Of a stretch of 64,000 nucleotides of DNA, positions 1-8,871 are shown piece by piece. Each line of letters opens with the position of its first letter. Positions within the stretch are counted from its first letter, which is position 1. The position numbers and the translations under genes are program-made. The stretch is from Lysobacteraceae bacterium PS02065 (GTDB taxonomy: Bacteria > Pseudomonadota > Gammaproteobacteria > Xanthomonadales > Rhodanobacteraceae): NCBI GenBank assembly GCA_029959555.1, contig JASCPI010000003.1:123866-187865 (forward strand), written 5' to 3'. The notes under the pieces were generated by a model. It was not told the origin of the DNA, made no database searches, and was given only the letters and a program-made list of their open reading frames with translations.

Positions 1-37
1 CTAGCATTGCAGCGACGAGCGTGATGGCGAGTCTCAT
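1..37 (-). CDS. Start of an exported protein, truncated by the window edge
   Basis: Only the first 12 codons are visible (M-R-L-A-I-T-L-V-A-A-M-L), which look like the start of a signal peptide: one arginine and then a hydrophobic run. The ATG at 37-35 overlaps the TGA of the LysR gene by four bases (ATGA). A strong GGAGGA ribosome binding site lies at 49-54 inside the LysR coding end. The gene is therefore probably translationally coupled to the LysR regulator. Its function cannot be seen from this window. Confidence 0.6.
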   Translation of the reverse strand, partial: MRLAITLVAAML

Positions 38-978
38 GGCATCAATTCCTCCGGAAGATCGGGATTTCGGCTTTTTGTTGACCTGAGAAACTCTGGCAAT
101 TCGATGGCCTGTACTCGCTGAATGAAGCGCGCAAGCTCGTCAAACGGATCGCCTTCAAGTCTGAGTAGATAGGTCGTCAAAGGTGGTACGCGTGTCGAAA
201 GCGGCCTCGCCACGACTCCTGGCTCTCGGGAGGCTGCAATGTGTGCAGCCCCTGTAAGTCCGAGTGCAAAACCGGCAGATACCAACGCCATCATCAGGTC
301 GAAAGTGGTAACCCGCTCGGCAACTAGAGGCTGCATTTCAGCCCGGCTAAGTACTCGCTCAATGTGCTTGGCGTGGCCCTCGCACACTTGAGGATCAGAT
401 AGCACTAGCGGGTAGCGCAGCAGTTCATCCAATGGAATTCGCTTAAGAGCCAGCAACGGATGCCGAGCTGGCAGCGCCACCATAAGCGTGTCAGTCCACG
501 CGGGAAGTGCGACGATTCCATCACCTACGTCGTCGGACTGTGCAAAGCCGACGTCATACAGGTCGTCGTGCAATCCTTTGATTTGTTGGGATAGTGGCAC
601 CTCAAAAAAGCGAATCTCAACCTCGGGCTCCTCCTCGCGACACAACGCCAATAGGGCTGGTAAGCACAGTAGTGTTGCGCCGTCTGACAAGGCGACGCGG
701 AGTTGTCCATGAAAGCCATTTTTTGCTGCCTTCACGCAGTCCCGCGCCTGTTGCAAGGATGCGAACACCCGAGGTGCGTGCTCCATGAGCATCAACCCAG
801 CTCGTGTCAAACGCGTGCTTCTCGTGTTCCGAATAAAGAGCTGTGCTCCTAACTCCTCTTCGAGTTCTTTGATCGTGCGAGACAGTGGGGACTGCTCAAT
901 ATGCAGTTTCGCAGCGGCGCGAGCGAAGTGAAGTTCCTCGGCGAGCGCCATAAAACAACGTAGATGTCGAATTTCCAT
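34..978 (-). CDS. LysR family transcriptional regulator
   Basis: A 314-aa protein of normal LysR length. The N-terminal winged helix-turn-helix (about residues 1-60) begins MEIRHLRCFMALAEELHFARAA and contains the usual LHIEQSPLSRTIKELEEELG recognition helix region. A periplasmic-binding-like effector domain follows from about residue 90 (LRVALSDGATLLCLP). The effector is unknown. It lies 74 bp downstream of the outer-membrane factor gene on the same strand and overlaps the next gene (ATGA), so it may be the second gene of that transcript. It could regulate the truncated gene to its left or the efflux genes; the sequence does not decide which. Confidence 0.9.
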   Translation of the reverse strand: MEIRHLRCFMALAEELHFARAAAKLHIEQSPLSRTIKELEEELGAQLFIRNTRSTRLTRAGLMLMEHAPRVFASLQQARDCVKAAKNGFHGQLRVALSDGATLLCLPALLALCREEEPEVEIRFFEVPLSQQIKGLHDDLYDVGFAQSDDVGDGIVALPAWTDTLMVALPARHPLLALKRIPLDELLRYPLVLSDPQVCEGHAKHIERVLSRAEMQPLVAERVTTFDLMMALVSAGFALGLTGAAHIAASREPGVVARPLSTRVPPLTTYLLRLEGDPFDELARFIQRVQAIELPEFLRSTKSRNPDLPEELMP

Positions 979-1052
979 GCGTCCCCTACTAATCGTCGAT
1001 CTATTCAGTATTTAAAACTCGCTGCCATGCTGCGTTCTTCCAACTCAAGGAC

Positions 1053-2477
1053 TCAGGGTGAAGATTGCAGATTCACATGCTCTGGCGAACCAGAAAGCGC
1101 TTTAGCGAGAACACCCCATTGCACGGCTGCGTCGGCGCGAGCACGGACCAGAGCCGCTCGCTGGGACAAGGTGCCACGCTCCGCTTCTGCAACAACGGTC
1201 GCATCCACCTGTCCCGCCTCAAAGAGGCGTCGACTGCGGTCAAGGAGTCGATCAGCGACGACAAGACCATCGACCTGATGCTGCAGAGAAGTCCGCTGGG
1301 TCTGCCAGCCCAGATAAGCGTTCTCCACATCCTGAAGCGCAAGCAAAACCGTGCGTTCCAGGTCAGCCTGTGCGCCGCGACTGCGTGCTGAGCCCTCGTC
1401 GATTCCCGCTTGTATTGCTCCACCGTCAAAGATCGGAAGCGTCACACCCAAGCCCAGAGAGAAAATGTTCCCTGCCACACGTGTTCCGTTGTTCTCGAAG
1501 CGTTGGCGCCCACCACTCAAATCGAGCACAAGTTTGGGGAACCGCTCGCCTTCTGCTGCGTTCCATCGCGCCGTCGCCGCTGCAAGACGCGCCTGCGCGG
1601 CTCTGACGTCGGGGCGCTGCTGCAGCAATTCGCCTGGCACGCTTCTGGGAGTCCAATCGGGCATGGTGAGAGAGGCAAGCGCAGGACCGCTGCCAAGCGC
1701 CCCCGGAATCCGGCCAACGAGCACATCCAAGGCATGCGTTGCTTCGCCGCGTACGCGTCGCAACTGCTCTTGCTCCACCCGGAGGGCGATGACCTCGGAA
1801 CGCGTGCGTTCAATGTCAAAGCCCGTAGCTTGACCTGCCTTGAACTTCTGCTCTGTCAGACGCTCAAGGCGCTCGGCGACTTGAAGTCGCTCTTTTGCCA
1901 GATCTTCCAGCTCTGCCGCCTGCCGCTGCTGCAGTGCAGCGGACACTGTCTCAAAGGCGATCTGCCAACGTGTCGCGAACCAGTTCTGTTCGACAGCAAC
2001 TGCGTCCATCCGTGCGCCATCAGCGGCATGCGAGAGGCGGCCCGCTAGATCAACTTCCCATGAAGCCGACAGCGGAAGCCTGGCATCGCTGCTGATGGTC
2101 GGTGCCAAAGAAAAGTCGCGCGCGCGCGTTGCTTGGGGCGTGAGCGCCAAGCTAGGGAACATTGAAGCGCGTGTACGTCGGGTGATCGCCACAGCTTCAT
2201 CAATCCGCGCTCTTGCAATAGCGAGATCGGTGTTGTGCTCCAGCGCGTTGCGCACCAGCGCGTCAATCAGCGGATCACCGTACGCCGTCCACCACTCGGC
2301 CGGGAGTGCTTGTGCTGGCACCTGCTGCACAGCCAGACCCGCTTCGTTCATGAATTTGGCCGGAACCTCAACGCGTGATGTCTCCACCCTGTGAGGCGAG
2401 TGGCTGCACGCGGCGAGAAGCGTGATCGATAGGAATGCAACAGCAGTAAGGCCGCGGCGGGCGTAGGGATCGGACAT
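1053..2477 (-). CDS. RND efflux outer-membrane lipoprotein, NodT/OprM family
   Basis: A 474-aa outer-membrane factor of the TolC/OprM type, forming the outer channel of a tripartite drug efflux pump. The N-terminus is a lipoprotein signal with lipobox LLAAC (cysteine near residue 24). Two repeated OEP halves follow, with the family-typical blocks RRTRASMFPSLALTPQ and LPLSASWEVDLAGRLSHA in the first half and FSLGLGVTLPIFDGGAIQAG in the second. It is transcribed divergently from the TetR-adaptor-transporter operon, and the shared 109-bp intergenic region carries two TetR-type palindromes. This implies co-regulation with the pump. Confidence 0.93.
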   Translation of the reverse strand: MSDPYARRGLTAVAFLSITLLAACSHSPHRVETSRVEVPAKFMNEAGLAVQQVPAQALPAEWWTAYGDPLIDALVRNALEHNTDLAIARARIDEAVAITRRTRASMFPSLALTPQATRARDFSLAPTISSDARLPLSASWEVDLAGRLSHAADGARMDAVAVEQNWFATRWQIAFETVSAALQQRQAAELEDLAKERLQVAERLERLTEQKFKAGQATGFDIERTRSEVIALRVEQEQLRRVRGEATHALDVLVGRIPGALGSGPALASLTMPDWTPRSVPGELLQQRPDVRAAQARLAAATARWNAAEGERFPKLVLDLSGGRQRFENNGTRVAGNIFSLGLGVTLPIFDGGAIQAGIDEGSARSRGAQADLERTVLLALQDVENAYLGWQTQRTSLQHQVDGLVVADRLLDRSRRLFEAGQVDATVVAEAERGTLSQRAALVRARADAAVQWGVLAKALSGSPEHVNLQSSP

Positions 2478-2507
2478 GTTGAGCCACTAGGTTGTGAATT
2501 GAGGAGG

Positions 2508-2556
2508 CCGTCTTGACGGGCATAGTTCATGGCGTGTACTATACCGTCCAGACGGT
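2508..2556 (+). promoter_or_regulatory. Promoter and twin TetR-type operators between the efflux genes
   Basis: Two related palindromes are present: CCGTCTTGACGG at 2508-2519 and ACCGTCCAGACGGT at 2543-2556. A plausible sigma-70 promoter reads toward the tetR gene: TTGACG at 2513-2518 and TACTAT at 2537-2542, with 18 bases between. One palindrome covers the -35 box and the other follows the -10 box directly. This is the expected layout for autorepression by the adjacent TetR protein and repression of both divergent transcripts. Binding is inferred. Confidence 0.7.
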
Positions 2557-2586
2557 TCAAAAATCAAGCATCTTTGGAGTTTCACC

Positions 2587-3222
2587 ATGGCAACTCGTAT
2601 GAAATCAAGCCCAGAGGAGTCGCATTCGGCGGACAACGGCGCTGAAGCCCCCTCCATCTCTAAGAACGCGCAACAAACACGGGAGCGCATCCTTCAAGCT
2701 GCGCGTGACGTAGTCATGGAGGGAGGTGCCGGGCACCTAACGCTTGACGCGGTCGTTGCACGGGCAGGAATGAGCAAAGGTGCGTTCCTGTACCACTTCA
2801 AGACCAAGCGCGATCTGCTCCTCACGATGATTGATGACCAGGTCTCGGCGTTTGATGGCGGGCAGGAAGAGCGAGAGCTGCCATTCGTCGGCGATCCAGA
2901 CCCTTGGCTATCCAGCCAGGTCTCGGCTATGCCTGACGGCGGGATGCAAAAGATGAGCGCTGCATTGCTGGCGGCCGTGGCTGAAGACCCCACGCTGCTT
3001 GAGCCTGTGCGCGGCTGGTACCGCAGGCAGTACGAGAACGCGAGCAAATCTCCACGCGGCACCGATATCGCCGGAATCGTTCTATTTGCCTTGGACGGAG
3101 TCTTCCTCGCCGAAATGATGGGTTTTCCGACGTTTGCTGCCGAAGACCTTTCTCGACTCATGCACACCCTCCAGGCGCTCGCCCGCGGCGAACTGGAACT
3201 CACCCCTATTGATAAACGCTGA
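2587..3222 (+). CDS. TetR/AcrR family transcriptional regulator
   Basis: A 211-aa TetR-type repressor. The N-terminal helix-turn-helix (about residues 30-80) contains the hallmark block LTLDAVVARAGMSKGAFLYH followed by F-K-T-K-R-D-L-L. The C-terminal ligand domain is helical and not assignable to a ligand. It is the first gene of the efflux operon. Its TGA shares a base with the ATG of the adaptor gene (TGATG), so the two are translationally coupled. It probably represses its own operon and the divergent outer-membrane factor through the twin palindromes upstream. Confidence 0.92.
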   Translation: MATRMKSSPEESHSADNGAEAPSISKNAQQTRERILQAARDVVMEGGAGHLTLDAVVARAGMSKGAFLYHFKTKRDLLLTMIDDQVSAFDGGQEERELPFVGDPDPWLSSQVSAMPDGGMQKMSAALLAAVAEDPTLLEPVRGWYRRQYENASKSPRGTDIAGIVLFALDGVFLAEMMGFPTFAAEDLSRLMHTLQALARGELELTPIDKR

Positions 3223-4388
3223 TGAAAGGCCTTCCCGTGTCTTGCACTCCCTTTAAATCCCAGTCCTGGCAAATGCAGAAAGTCGGCCTCGCGTTTGTTC
3301 TGCTCGCATCGCTTGCCGGCTGTGGTAGTCAGAAGGAGCCTGCTTCCGATCCACCGCGAGCGGTCAAGCTGCTCACGGTGGGGGATGTAGGTTCTGTGGC
3401 CAATCGCATTGAATTGAGTGGTCTAGCTCGCTCCAGTGAGCGGAGTACCTTGGGGTTCGAGACTGGCGGGCGTATCAGCAAGCTTCATGTGGACGTGGGA
3501 GATCGCTTCTCTCGCGGACAGCTTCTGGCTGAGTTGGATGTTCAGCCCGAGCAACTCCGCCTAGAACAGGCTCGGGCGACACTCGCTGCTGCGGAAGCCG
3601 CATTGGCAGACAGAATCGTGCAGACAACGCAGCAAAGGGGGCTGCTTGAGGGCAACGTAATCTCCCCGGCTGCATTCGAGAGTGTGAAAGCACAGTTGGT
3701 TGCAGCTGAAGGCCAGGTGCGCAATGCAAAGGCCGCATTCGGCCTTGCCGAGCGTGCGCGAAGGGGGGCCGCCATTCATGCGCCATTCGACGGCGTCGTC
3801 GCGGAGAAACTCGCTCTGCCGTTCACAGATATTGCAGCCGGAGCGCCGGTGCTTCAAGTGGATGGACTACGCAGCGGCGTAGAAGTCCTTGCGACTGCAT
3901 CGACGACCCAGGCGGCAAATATCAAAATTGGGCAGGTCGCCGAACTGCGCCTGAGCGAGTCAGCAAGTCCCGTTCGTGCTTCGGTACAACGCATCGGCTT
4001 GCGTGCTGAAAATGGCTCACTTTTACCTGTCGTGCTCGTTCCTCAAGATGCTACTCTTGCGCGCAGTCTTCGACCCGGGTCTGCCGTTCAAGTATTGCTG
4101 AAGGCACCGGAAGCGAAGGATGCCTCACCAGATCGTCTGATGCTTCCCTATTCGGCACTGGTGCTCAGTGAGAAAGCAGGACAAGCCGCAGTGTTTGTAT
4201 ATGACGTGACCGGAAAGAAGGTGCACCGCCGGGAAGTGCAATTCCAGAGCGAGCCAGGCGGCGACAACGTTCGCGTTGTGGGCGGCCTGAAGCGCGGCGA
4301 GATGGTAGTCGCGGCTGGCGCGAGTTGGCTGACGAACGAGCAACAAGTCACCCCACTCAAGGCCACGACCCAATTGGCCGGACGCTGA
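3222..4388 (+). CDS. RND efflux periplasmic adaptor (membrane fusion protein), lipoprotein
   Basis: A 388-aa HlyD/AcrA-type adaptor that links the inner-membrane pump to the outer-membrane channel. A lipoprotein signal ends in LAGCGS (cysteine near residue 34). A lipoyl-like half domain (ISKLHVDVGDRFSRGQLLAE) is followed by an alpha-helical hairpin (about residues 105-175, rich in Q, A and E). The second lipoyl half is IHAPFDGVVAEKLALPF, and beta-barrel and membrane-proximal domains follow. It overlaps the tetR stop by one base and precedes the transporter by 22 bp. Confidence 0.93.
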   Translation: MKGLPVSCTPFKSQSWQMQKVGLAFVLLASLAGCGSQKEPASDPPRAVKLLTVGDVGSVANRIELSGLARSSERSTLGFETGGRISKLHVDVGDRFSRGQLLAELDVQPEQLRLEQARATLAAAEAALADRIVQTTQQRGLLEGNVISPAAFESVKAQLVAAEGQVRNAKAAFGLAERARRGAAIHAPFDGVVAEKLALPFTDIAAGAPVLQVDGLRSGVEVLATASTTQAANIKIGQVAELRLSESASPVRASVQRIGLRAENGSLLPVVLVPQDATLARSLRPGSAVQVLLKAPEAKDASPDRLMLPYSALVLSEKAGQAAVFVYDVTGKKVHRREVQFQSEPGGDNVRVVGGLKRGEMVVAAGASWLTNEQQVTPLKATTQLAGR

Positions 4389-4410
4389 CCCGCTACAGGA
4401 AGACTTCGCT

Positions 4411-7400
4411 ATGAAGATCACAGAAATGGCGCTGCGCGCCAGCAGACTCACCTACCTTGCCGCGGTCATCATTCTTGTTGCCGGCATTGCCACGTTTCTC
4501 AATTTCCCTTCGCAGGAAGAGCCATCGGTCACGATTCGAGATGCGGTTGTTGCCGTTCTGAACCCTGGCATGCCAGCCGAACGTGTTGAGCAGTTGATCG
4601 CGCGTCCGATCGAGGAGCGTTTGCGGGAGCTGGCCGAGGTCAAGCGTGTAACCACAACCGTTCGCGCGGGCGGGGCCGTCATACAGGTCACGATCTGGGA
4701 GCGGTACACCGACCTAGCCCCCATATGGCAGCGCGTTCGCGCGAAGGTTGCCGATGCTCAGCCTCTGCTTCCACAGGGTACGTTGGGGCCATTTGTCAAC
4801 GACGACTTCGGCCGTGTTGCCGTGGCCTCCATTGCGGTGACCGCGCCGGGCTACTCCATGGGCGAAATGCGTGTGTCGTTGAAAGAGATGCGCGATCGCC
4901 TATACGCGCTTCCCGGCGTTGATCGCATCAGCTTCTACGGCTTGCAGGAAGAGCGCGTCTATCTCGAATTTGATCGACCAAAACTAGCCCAGCTTGGATT
5001 GACCCCACAAGGGGTGATCGATCAACTCGTTAAACAAAACGTCGTGCTTTCAGGCGGGCAAATCGCCATCGGTGGCATCAACGCTTCGCTGGCTGTTAGT
5101 GGAGAGGTTCGCGACGCCGCTTCGCTGCGCGCGTTGCCGATCATGATGGCGCAAGCTCAGGGTGCGCGCGGTGCTTCGCCTGCTCCTTCAATCTCACTGG
5201 GAGAGCTTGCGCGCGTGCAGGTACAACCTGCAGATCCTCCCGAGTCTGCTGCAGTCTATAAGGGCCAGCCTGCCGTAGTGATGGCAGTGTCCATGACCTC
5301 GGGCCAGAACGTGGAGCAATTCGGCGTAGCCCTCAAATCCCGTGTGGCCGAGCTTGAGAAACTTCTGCCCGCAGGTTTCGAGCTCTCCTATGTGACATTC
5401 CAGGCAGACGTCGTCAAACGTGAAATGGGCAAGATGAACCAGGTGATGATCGAAACGATTGTCATCGTGCTCGGCGTCGTCGTCCTTTTCCTGGGATGGC
5501 GCACAGGATTCATCGTCGGGATGATCGTGCCGCTTACCATTCTGGGGGCACTGATCGTGATGCGCGCGCTGAACATCGAGCTGCAAAGTGTTTCGATGGC
5601 AGCCATCATCATCGCTTTGGGGCTCTTGGTAGACAACGGCATCGTGATTGCCGAAGACATTGAACGGCGCTTGGCAGCCGGTGAAGACCGCAAACAGGCT
5701 TGTCTCGAAGCGGGTCGTACCCTCGCACTGCCGCTGCTGACGTCCTCATTGGTTATCGTCATCGCCTTCTCCCCGTTCTTCTTCGGCCAGAGTGCGACGA
5801 GTGAGTATCTGCGCTCTCTCGTCATTGTCCTCGCGCTCACGTTACTCGGATCTTGGCTGTTGTGTCTGACCGTCACTCCACTGCTGTGCTACCACTTCAC
5901 CAAAGTGCATCATCAACCGGCGAATGACGCGCAAACCTACAACACACGCTTCTATCGCGGCTATCGCAAGTTGCTTGAGTGGGTGCTTGACCACAAGGCG
6001 ATCTACGTTGGTGTGATGACGGGTGCATTGGCCGTAGCTCTGTACGGATTCACGACACTGCCATACGACTTCTTGCCGAAGTCCGACCGAGTTCAATTCC
6101 AAATACCGGTGCAGCTCGCCCCTGGAACGGATTCACGGCTCACTCTTGCCAAAGTGAAGGAAGTGAGCGGCTGGCTCGGTGATCAAGAAATCAACCCCGA
6201 AATCACGGATCACATTGGCTACGTCGCTGACGGTGGGCCGCGCTTCATCCTTGGGCTCAATCCCCCATTGCCAGCATCGAACATCGCGTACTTTGTCGTG
6301 ACGGTCAAGGCAGGCACCAACATTGACGTCGTGATTGCCCGAACTCGGGCTTACTTCGCGCAGCATCATGGAGATGTACGCGCAGAGCCTCAGCGGTTCT
6401 CGCTAGGCACTACCGAAGCCGGCACAGCCGTCTACCGGGTCAGTGGGCCGGATCATGAGGTGCTGATGAATGCGGCGGCGAAAATTGAGTCCGCGCTACG
6501 GGAGCTGCCAGGTACGGCCAACATCAAGAACAACTGGGATACCCGTGTCGGCCGTCTCGATGTTCGGGTCGATCAAGATCGTGCGCGACGTGCTGGCGTC
6601 ACCACCGACGACATAGCTGCCTGGCTTGGCACCCGCTACATCGGCCAGTCGATCTCTGTGATCCGAGATGGCGATACCAGCGTGCCAATCGTGATGCGCG
6701 GGACGTCCAATGATCGGCGCAGCACTGCGGACGTTGGTTCGACGACCATCTATCCAGCGTCGGGTGGCCAGCCGGTTTCCCTGGCGCAAGTGGCCGATGT
6801 CACGCTCGCTAGCGAGCCGTCTGTGATCCAGCGCCGCAATCTCATTCGTACAGTCACAGTTCAGGGGCAGAACACCGCATACACCGCGCAAGAGATCGTG
6901 GATCACCTCGCACCTCGGATCGCCGCAATTGAACTACCTGCAGGCTATGCCATAGAGCTTGGTGGAGAAATTGAGGAATCGGCTGAATCGAATGCATCGC
7001 TCACGCACTACATGCCGTTCGCTCTTCTGGCGATGTTGCTGCTATTCATCTGGCAGTTCAACTCCTTCCGCAAGCTGATCGTGATTCTCGCAACGATTCC
7101 CTTCACGTTGATTGGGGTCGTGATTGCACTGAAGGCAACAGGCACTCCTTTCAGCTTCATGGCGACATTCGGGGTGCTTGCGCTGTTCGGAATCATCGTC
7201 AACAACGCCGTTCTTCTGCTCGAACAAATTGAACACGGCCTCTCGGAAGGTCTCGCCCGACATGAAGCCCTGGTGGGAGCTGCGATGCAGCGGCTGCGTC
7301 CAATCGTGATGACCAAGGTGACCTGTATCGCGGGTCTCGTGCCCCTGATGTTGTTTGCGGGGCCGCTGTGGAAGGGCATGGCCATCGGCATGATCGGTGG

Positions 7401-7527
7401 TCTCGCACTTGGCACGCTCGTGACGCTTGGCCTGATTCCGTTGCTCTACGAGGTGCTGTTCGGAATGAAGTGGCCGGGCAGCAAACGGAGTCACGAGGCG
7501 GTACAACAACCAGTGCAACCGGTCTGA
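4411..7527 (+). CDS. RND family efflux transporter, inner-membrane pump subunit
   Basis: A 1038-aa protein of the length and build of AcrB/MexB-type resistance-nodulation-division pumps. It has an N-terminal transmembrane helix (residues 13-30), a large periplasmic loop, and a bundle of helices that includes the proton-relay helix GLLVDNGIVIAEDIE. A second periplasmic loop and second helix bundle (for example FALLAMLLLFIWQFNSFRKL and FGVLALFGIIVNNAVLLLEQ) duplicate the first half. It exchanges protons for drugs or other hydrophobic compounds; the substrate is not predictable. It is the last gene of the tetR-adaptor-pump operon, and a hairpin follows 28 bp later. Confidence 0.95.
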   Translation: MKITEMALRASRLTYLAAVIILVAGIATFLNFPSQEEPSVTIRDAVVAVLNPGMPAERVEQLIARPIEERLRELAEVKRVTTTVRAGGAVIQVTIWERYTDLAPIWQRVRAKVADAQPLLPQGTLGPFVNDDFGRVAVASIAVTAPGYSMGEMRVSLKEMRDRLYALPGVDRISFYGLQEERVYLEFDRPKLAQLGLTPQGVIDQLVKQNVVLSGGQIAIGGINASLAVSGEVRDAASLRALPIMMAQAQGARGASPAPSISLGELARVQVQPADPPESAAVYKGQPAVVMAVSMTSGQNVEQFGVALKSRVAELEKLLPAGFELSYVTFQADVVKREMGKMNQVMIETIVIVLGVVVLFLGWRTGFIVGMIVPLTILGALIVMRALNIELQSVSMAAIIIALGLLVDNGIVIAEDIERRLAAGEDRKQACLEAGRTLALPLLTSSLVIVIAFSPFFFGQSATSEYLRSLVIVLALTLLGSWLLCLTVTPLLCYHFTKVHHQPANDAQTYNTRFYRGYRKLLEWVLDHKAIYVGVMTGALAVALYGFTTLPYDFLPKSDRVQFQIPVQLAPGTDSRLTLAKVKEVSGWLGDQEINPEITDHIGYVADGGPRFILGLNPPLPASNIAYFVVTVKAGTNIDVVIARTRAYFAQHHGDVRAEPQRFSLGTTEAGTAVYRVSGPDHEVLMNAAAKIESALRELPGTANIKNNWDTRVGRLDVRVDQDRARRAGVTTDDIAAWLGTRYIGQSISVIRDGDTSVPIVMRGTSNDRRSTADVGSTTIYPASGGQPVSLAQVADVTLASEPSVIQRRNLIRTVTVQGQNTAYTAQEIVDHLAPRIAAIELPAGYAIELGGEIEESAESNASLTHYMPFALLAMLLLFIWQFNSFRKLIVILATIPFTLIGVVIALKATGTPFSFMATFGVLALFGIIVNNAVLLLEQIEHGLSEGLARHEALVGAAMQRLRPIVMTKVTCIAGLVPLMLFAGPLWKGMAIGMIGGLALGTLVTLGLIPLLYEVLFGMKWPGSKRSHEAVQQPVQPV

Positions 7528-7555
7528 TCCCTCAGCGTAACTGTCCACACGCTTC

Positions 7556-7588
7556 CCCCGATCTCTCTCGTGGCCGGAGAGATCGGGG
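7556..7588 (+). terminator. Hairpin after the RND pump gene
   Basis: A perfect 12-bp inverted repeat, CCCCGATCTCTC and GAGAGATCGGGG, with a 9-base loop. It starts 28 bp after the pump stop codon. No clear run of T follows, so it may be a weak terminator or an RNA-stabilising stem. Confidence 0.55.
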
Positions 7589-7717
7589 AGACAGATTCTC
7601 GCCATCAGAGAGTTTAAGAAGAAATCAGAAGCAGAGCGAATTGACCGCCTACTGCCTATTCTTTGATGCTTTGATGCTTTGATAATCAATTTTCACTGAA
7701 TAGATTTGGAGAAATAT

Positions 7718-8053
7718 ATGAACCCGTTGTCATGGAATCCATGGTTGGTTCTACTGATTGCCGGCCTGTTCGAAATCGGTTGGCCACTAGGCCTCAAGAT
7801 GGGTGCGGCCAATGCAGCGATGCGCTACGTGGGGCCGGCGATTGCAGTTGCCTGTATGGCAGCCAGCGGCTTTTTCCTATGGTTATCTCTTAAACAGATC
7901 CCCATAGGAACAGCTTATGCGGTCTGGACCGGCATCGGTTCGCTGGGCGCGTTTTTCGTGGGCGTGTATGTGTTCGGCGATACCGCCTCCTTGATACGTT
8001 GGGTTGGAATTGCGCTGGTTGTTGCTGGCATCGTCTGTCTGAAAATGGGATAA
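7718..8053 (+). CDS. sugE: Small multidrug resistance protein, SugE/Gdx-like exporter
   Basis: A 111-aa SMR family protein with four predicted transmembrane helices. The block IPIGTAYAVWTGIGSLGAFFVG is the SMR signature, and the membrane glutamate of helix 1 is present in AGLFEIGWPLGLK. The tryptophan two residues after that glutamate and the LK motif resemble the SugE/Gdx branch, whose characterised members export guanidinium; this assignment is inferred. I chose ATG 7718 because GGAGA at 7708-7712 is correctly spaced for it. A TTG four codons upstream would swallow that site. No guanidine riboswitch was recognised upstream. It abuts the DUF3313 gene (TAAATG). Confidence 0.88.
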   Translation: MNPLSWNPWLVLLIAGLFEIGWPLGLKMGAANAAMRYVGPAIAVACMAASGFFLWLSLKQIPIGTAYAVWTGIGSLGAFFVGVYVFGDTASLIRWVGIALVVAGIVCLKMG

Positions 8054-8683
8054 ATGAAAATATATATGAAACGCCCTATTTCATTAATCCATTTTGTGCT
8101 GCTGGCAGGCCTCACGGCAACCTTATCTGGCTGTGCTTCAAACGGAATGACTCGATCAGGGTTTCTTGGTGATTACGATGTATTGGGAAAAACGAAGTAC
8201 GAAAATGTTCTGCTCTTCAAGGCGCCAGGCTTTGAACCCAGTCGTTACCGGGAAATATTAGTCGAGGATGCTCAGGTAGTGACGGCAACTGGACGCATAG
8301 GTGGGCTTGAAGCTGAGCAAGTGCGAGAGCTTCTCGATCACGTCAACAGTGAACTGCGACATCTCCAAACTAAGTCCGAAGCTCCCGCATCGTCAGGCCG
8401 CATACGTGTGCGTGTGGCAATTACGACCATTGAGACGCCCAATAGAGCAGTCAACACCCTAACGACGTTGCTTGTTGGACCAGTGACAACTGGGGGAGCT
8501 AGTTTGGAGTTTGAGGCAGTAGATGAACAAACAGATCGTCGGGTGGCTGCTGCTAGCTGCTTCGAGCACGGCAACGCTCTCGCGGATTTCAAAGGCTCCT
8601 ACACACTGCTCGGGCATGCAAAGTCTGCAATCACCACCTGCCTTGAACGGATCAATAGCGCTTGGAGAAGTGCTGGCTCGTGA
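8054..8683 (+). CDS. DUF3313-like lipoprotein
   Basis: A 209-aa predicted lipoprotein with signal peptide and lipobox LSGCAS (cysteine near residue 27). The mature start MTRSGFLGDYDVL matches the conserved opening of DUF3313 lipoproteins. The function of that family is unknown. A second in-frame ATG four codons in is an alternative start. The gene follows the SMR exporter with no gap and precedes a second lipoprotein, the patatin, so the three probably form one transcript. Confidence 0.75.
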   Translation: MKIYMKRPISLIHFVLLAGLTATLSGCASNGMTRSGFLGDYDVLGKTKYENVLLFKAPGFEPSRYREILVEDAQVVTATGRIGGLEAEQVRELLDHVNSELRHLQTKSEAPASSGRIRVRVAITTIETPNRAVNTLTTLLVGPVTTGGASLEFEAVDEQTDRRVAAASCFEHGNALADFKGSYTLLGHAKSAITTCLERINSAWRSAGS

Positions 8684-8871
8684 ATAGCTGCTATTCCATA
8701 ACTTCGCGCGGATCGCGAGGAGCCTCATCAAGGGGATTCGTAGGGTGCCGTTCTTGTAACGTCTGCAGCATTCTGGAGTGGCTCTGCTTCGTCGCAAAAT
8801 TGCCGGCGTTTCTCGTTCTTGTCTATTCGAAACGCTGCGTGGTGCTGCTTGCAGAGGTAAAGCGCCTGGAG

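Noticed and set aside
7589..7717. Possible guanidine riboswitch ahead of the SugE-like gene
   Set aside because: No ykkC-type core or paired ACGR-loop hairpins were found. There is only a short TTTGATGC direct repeat.
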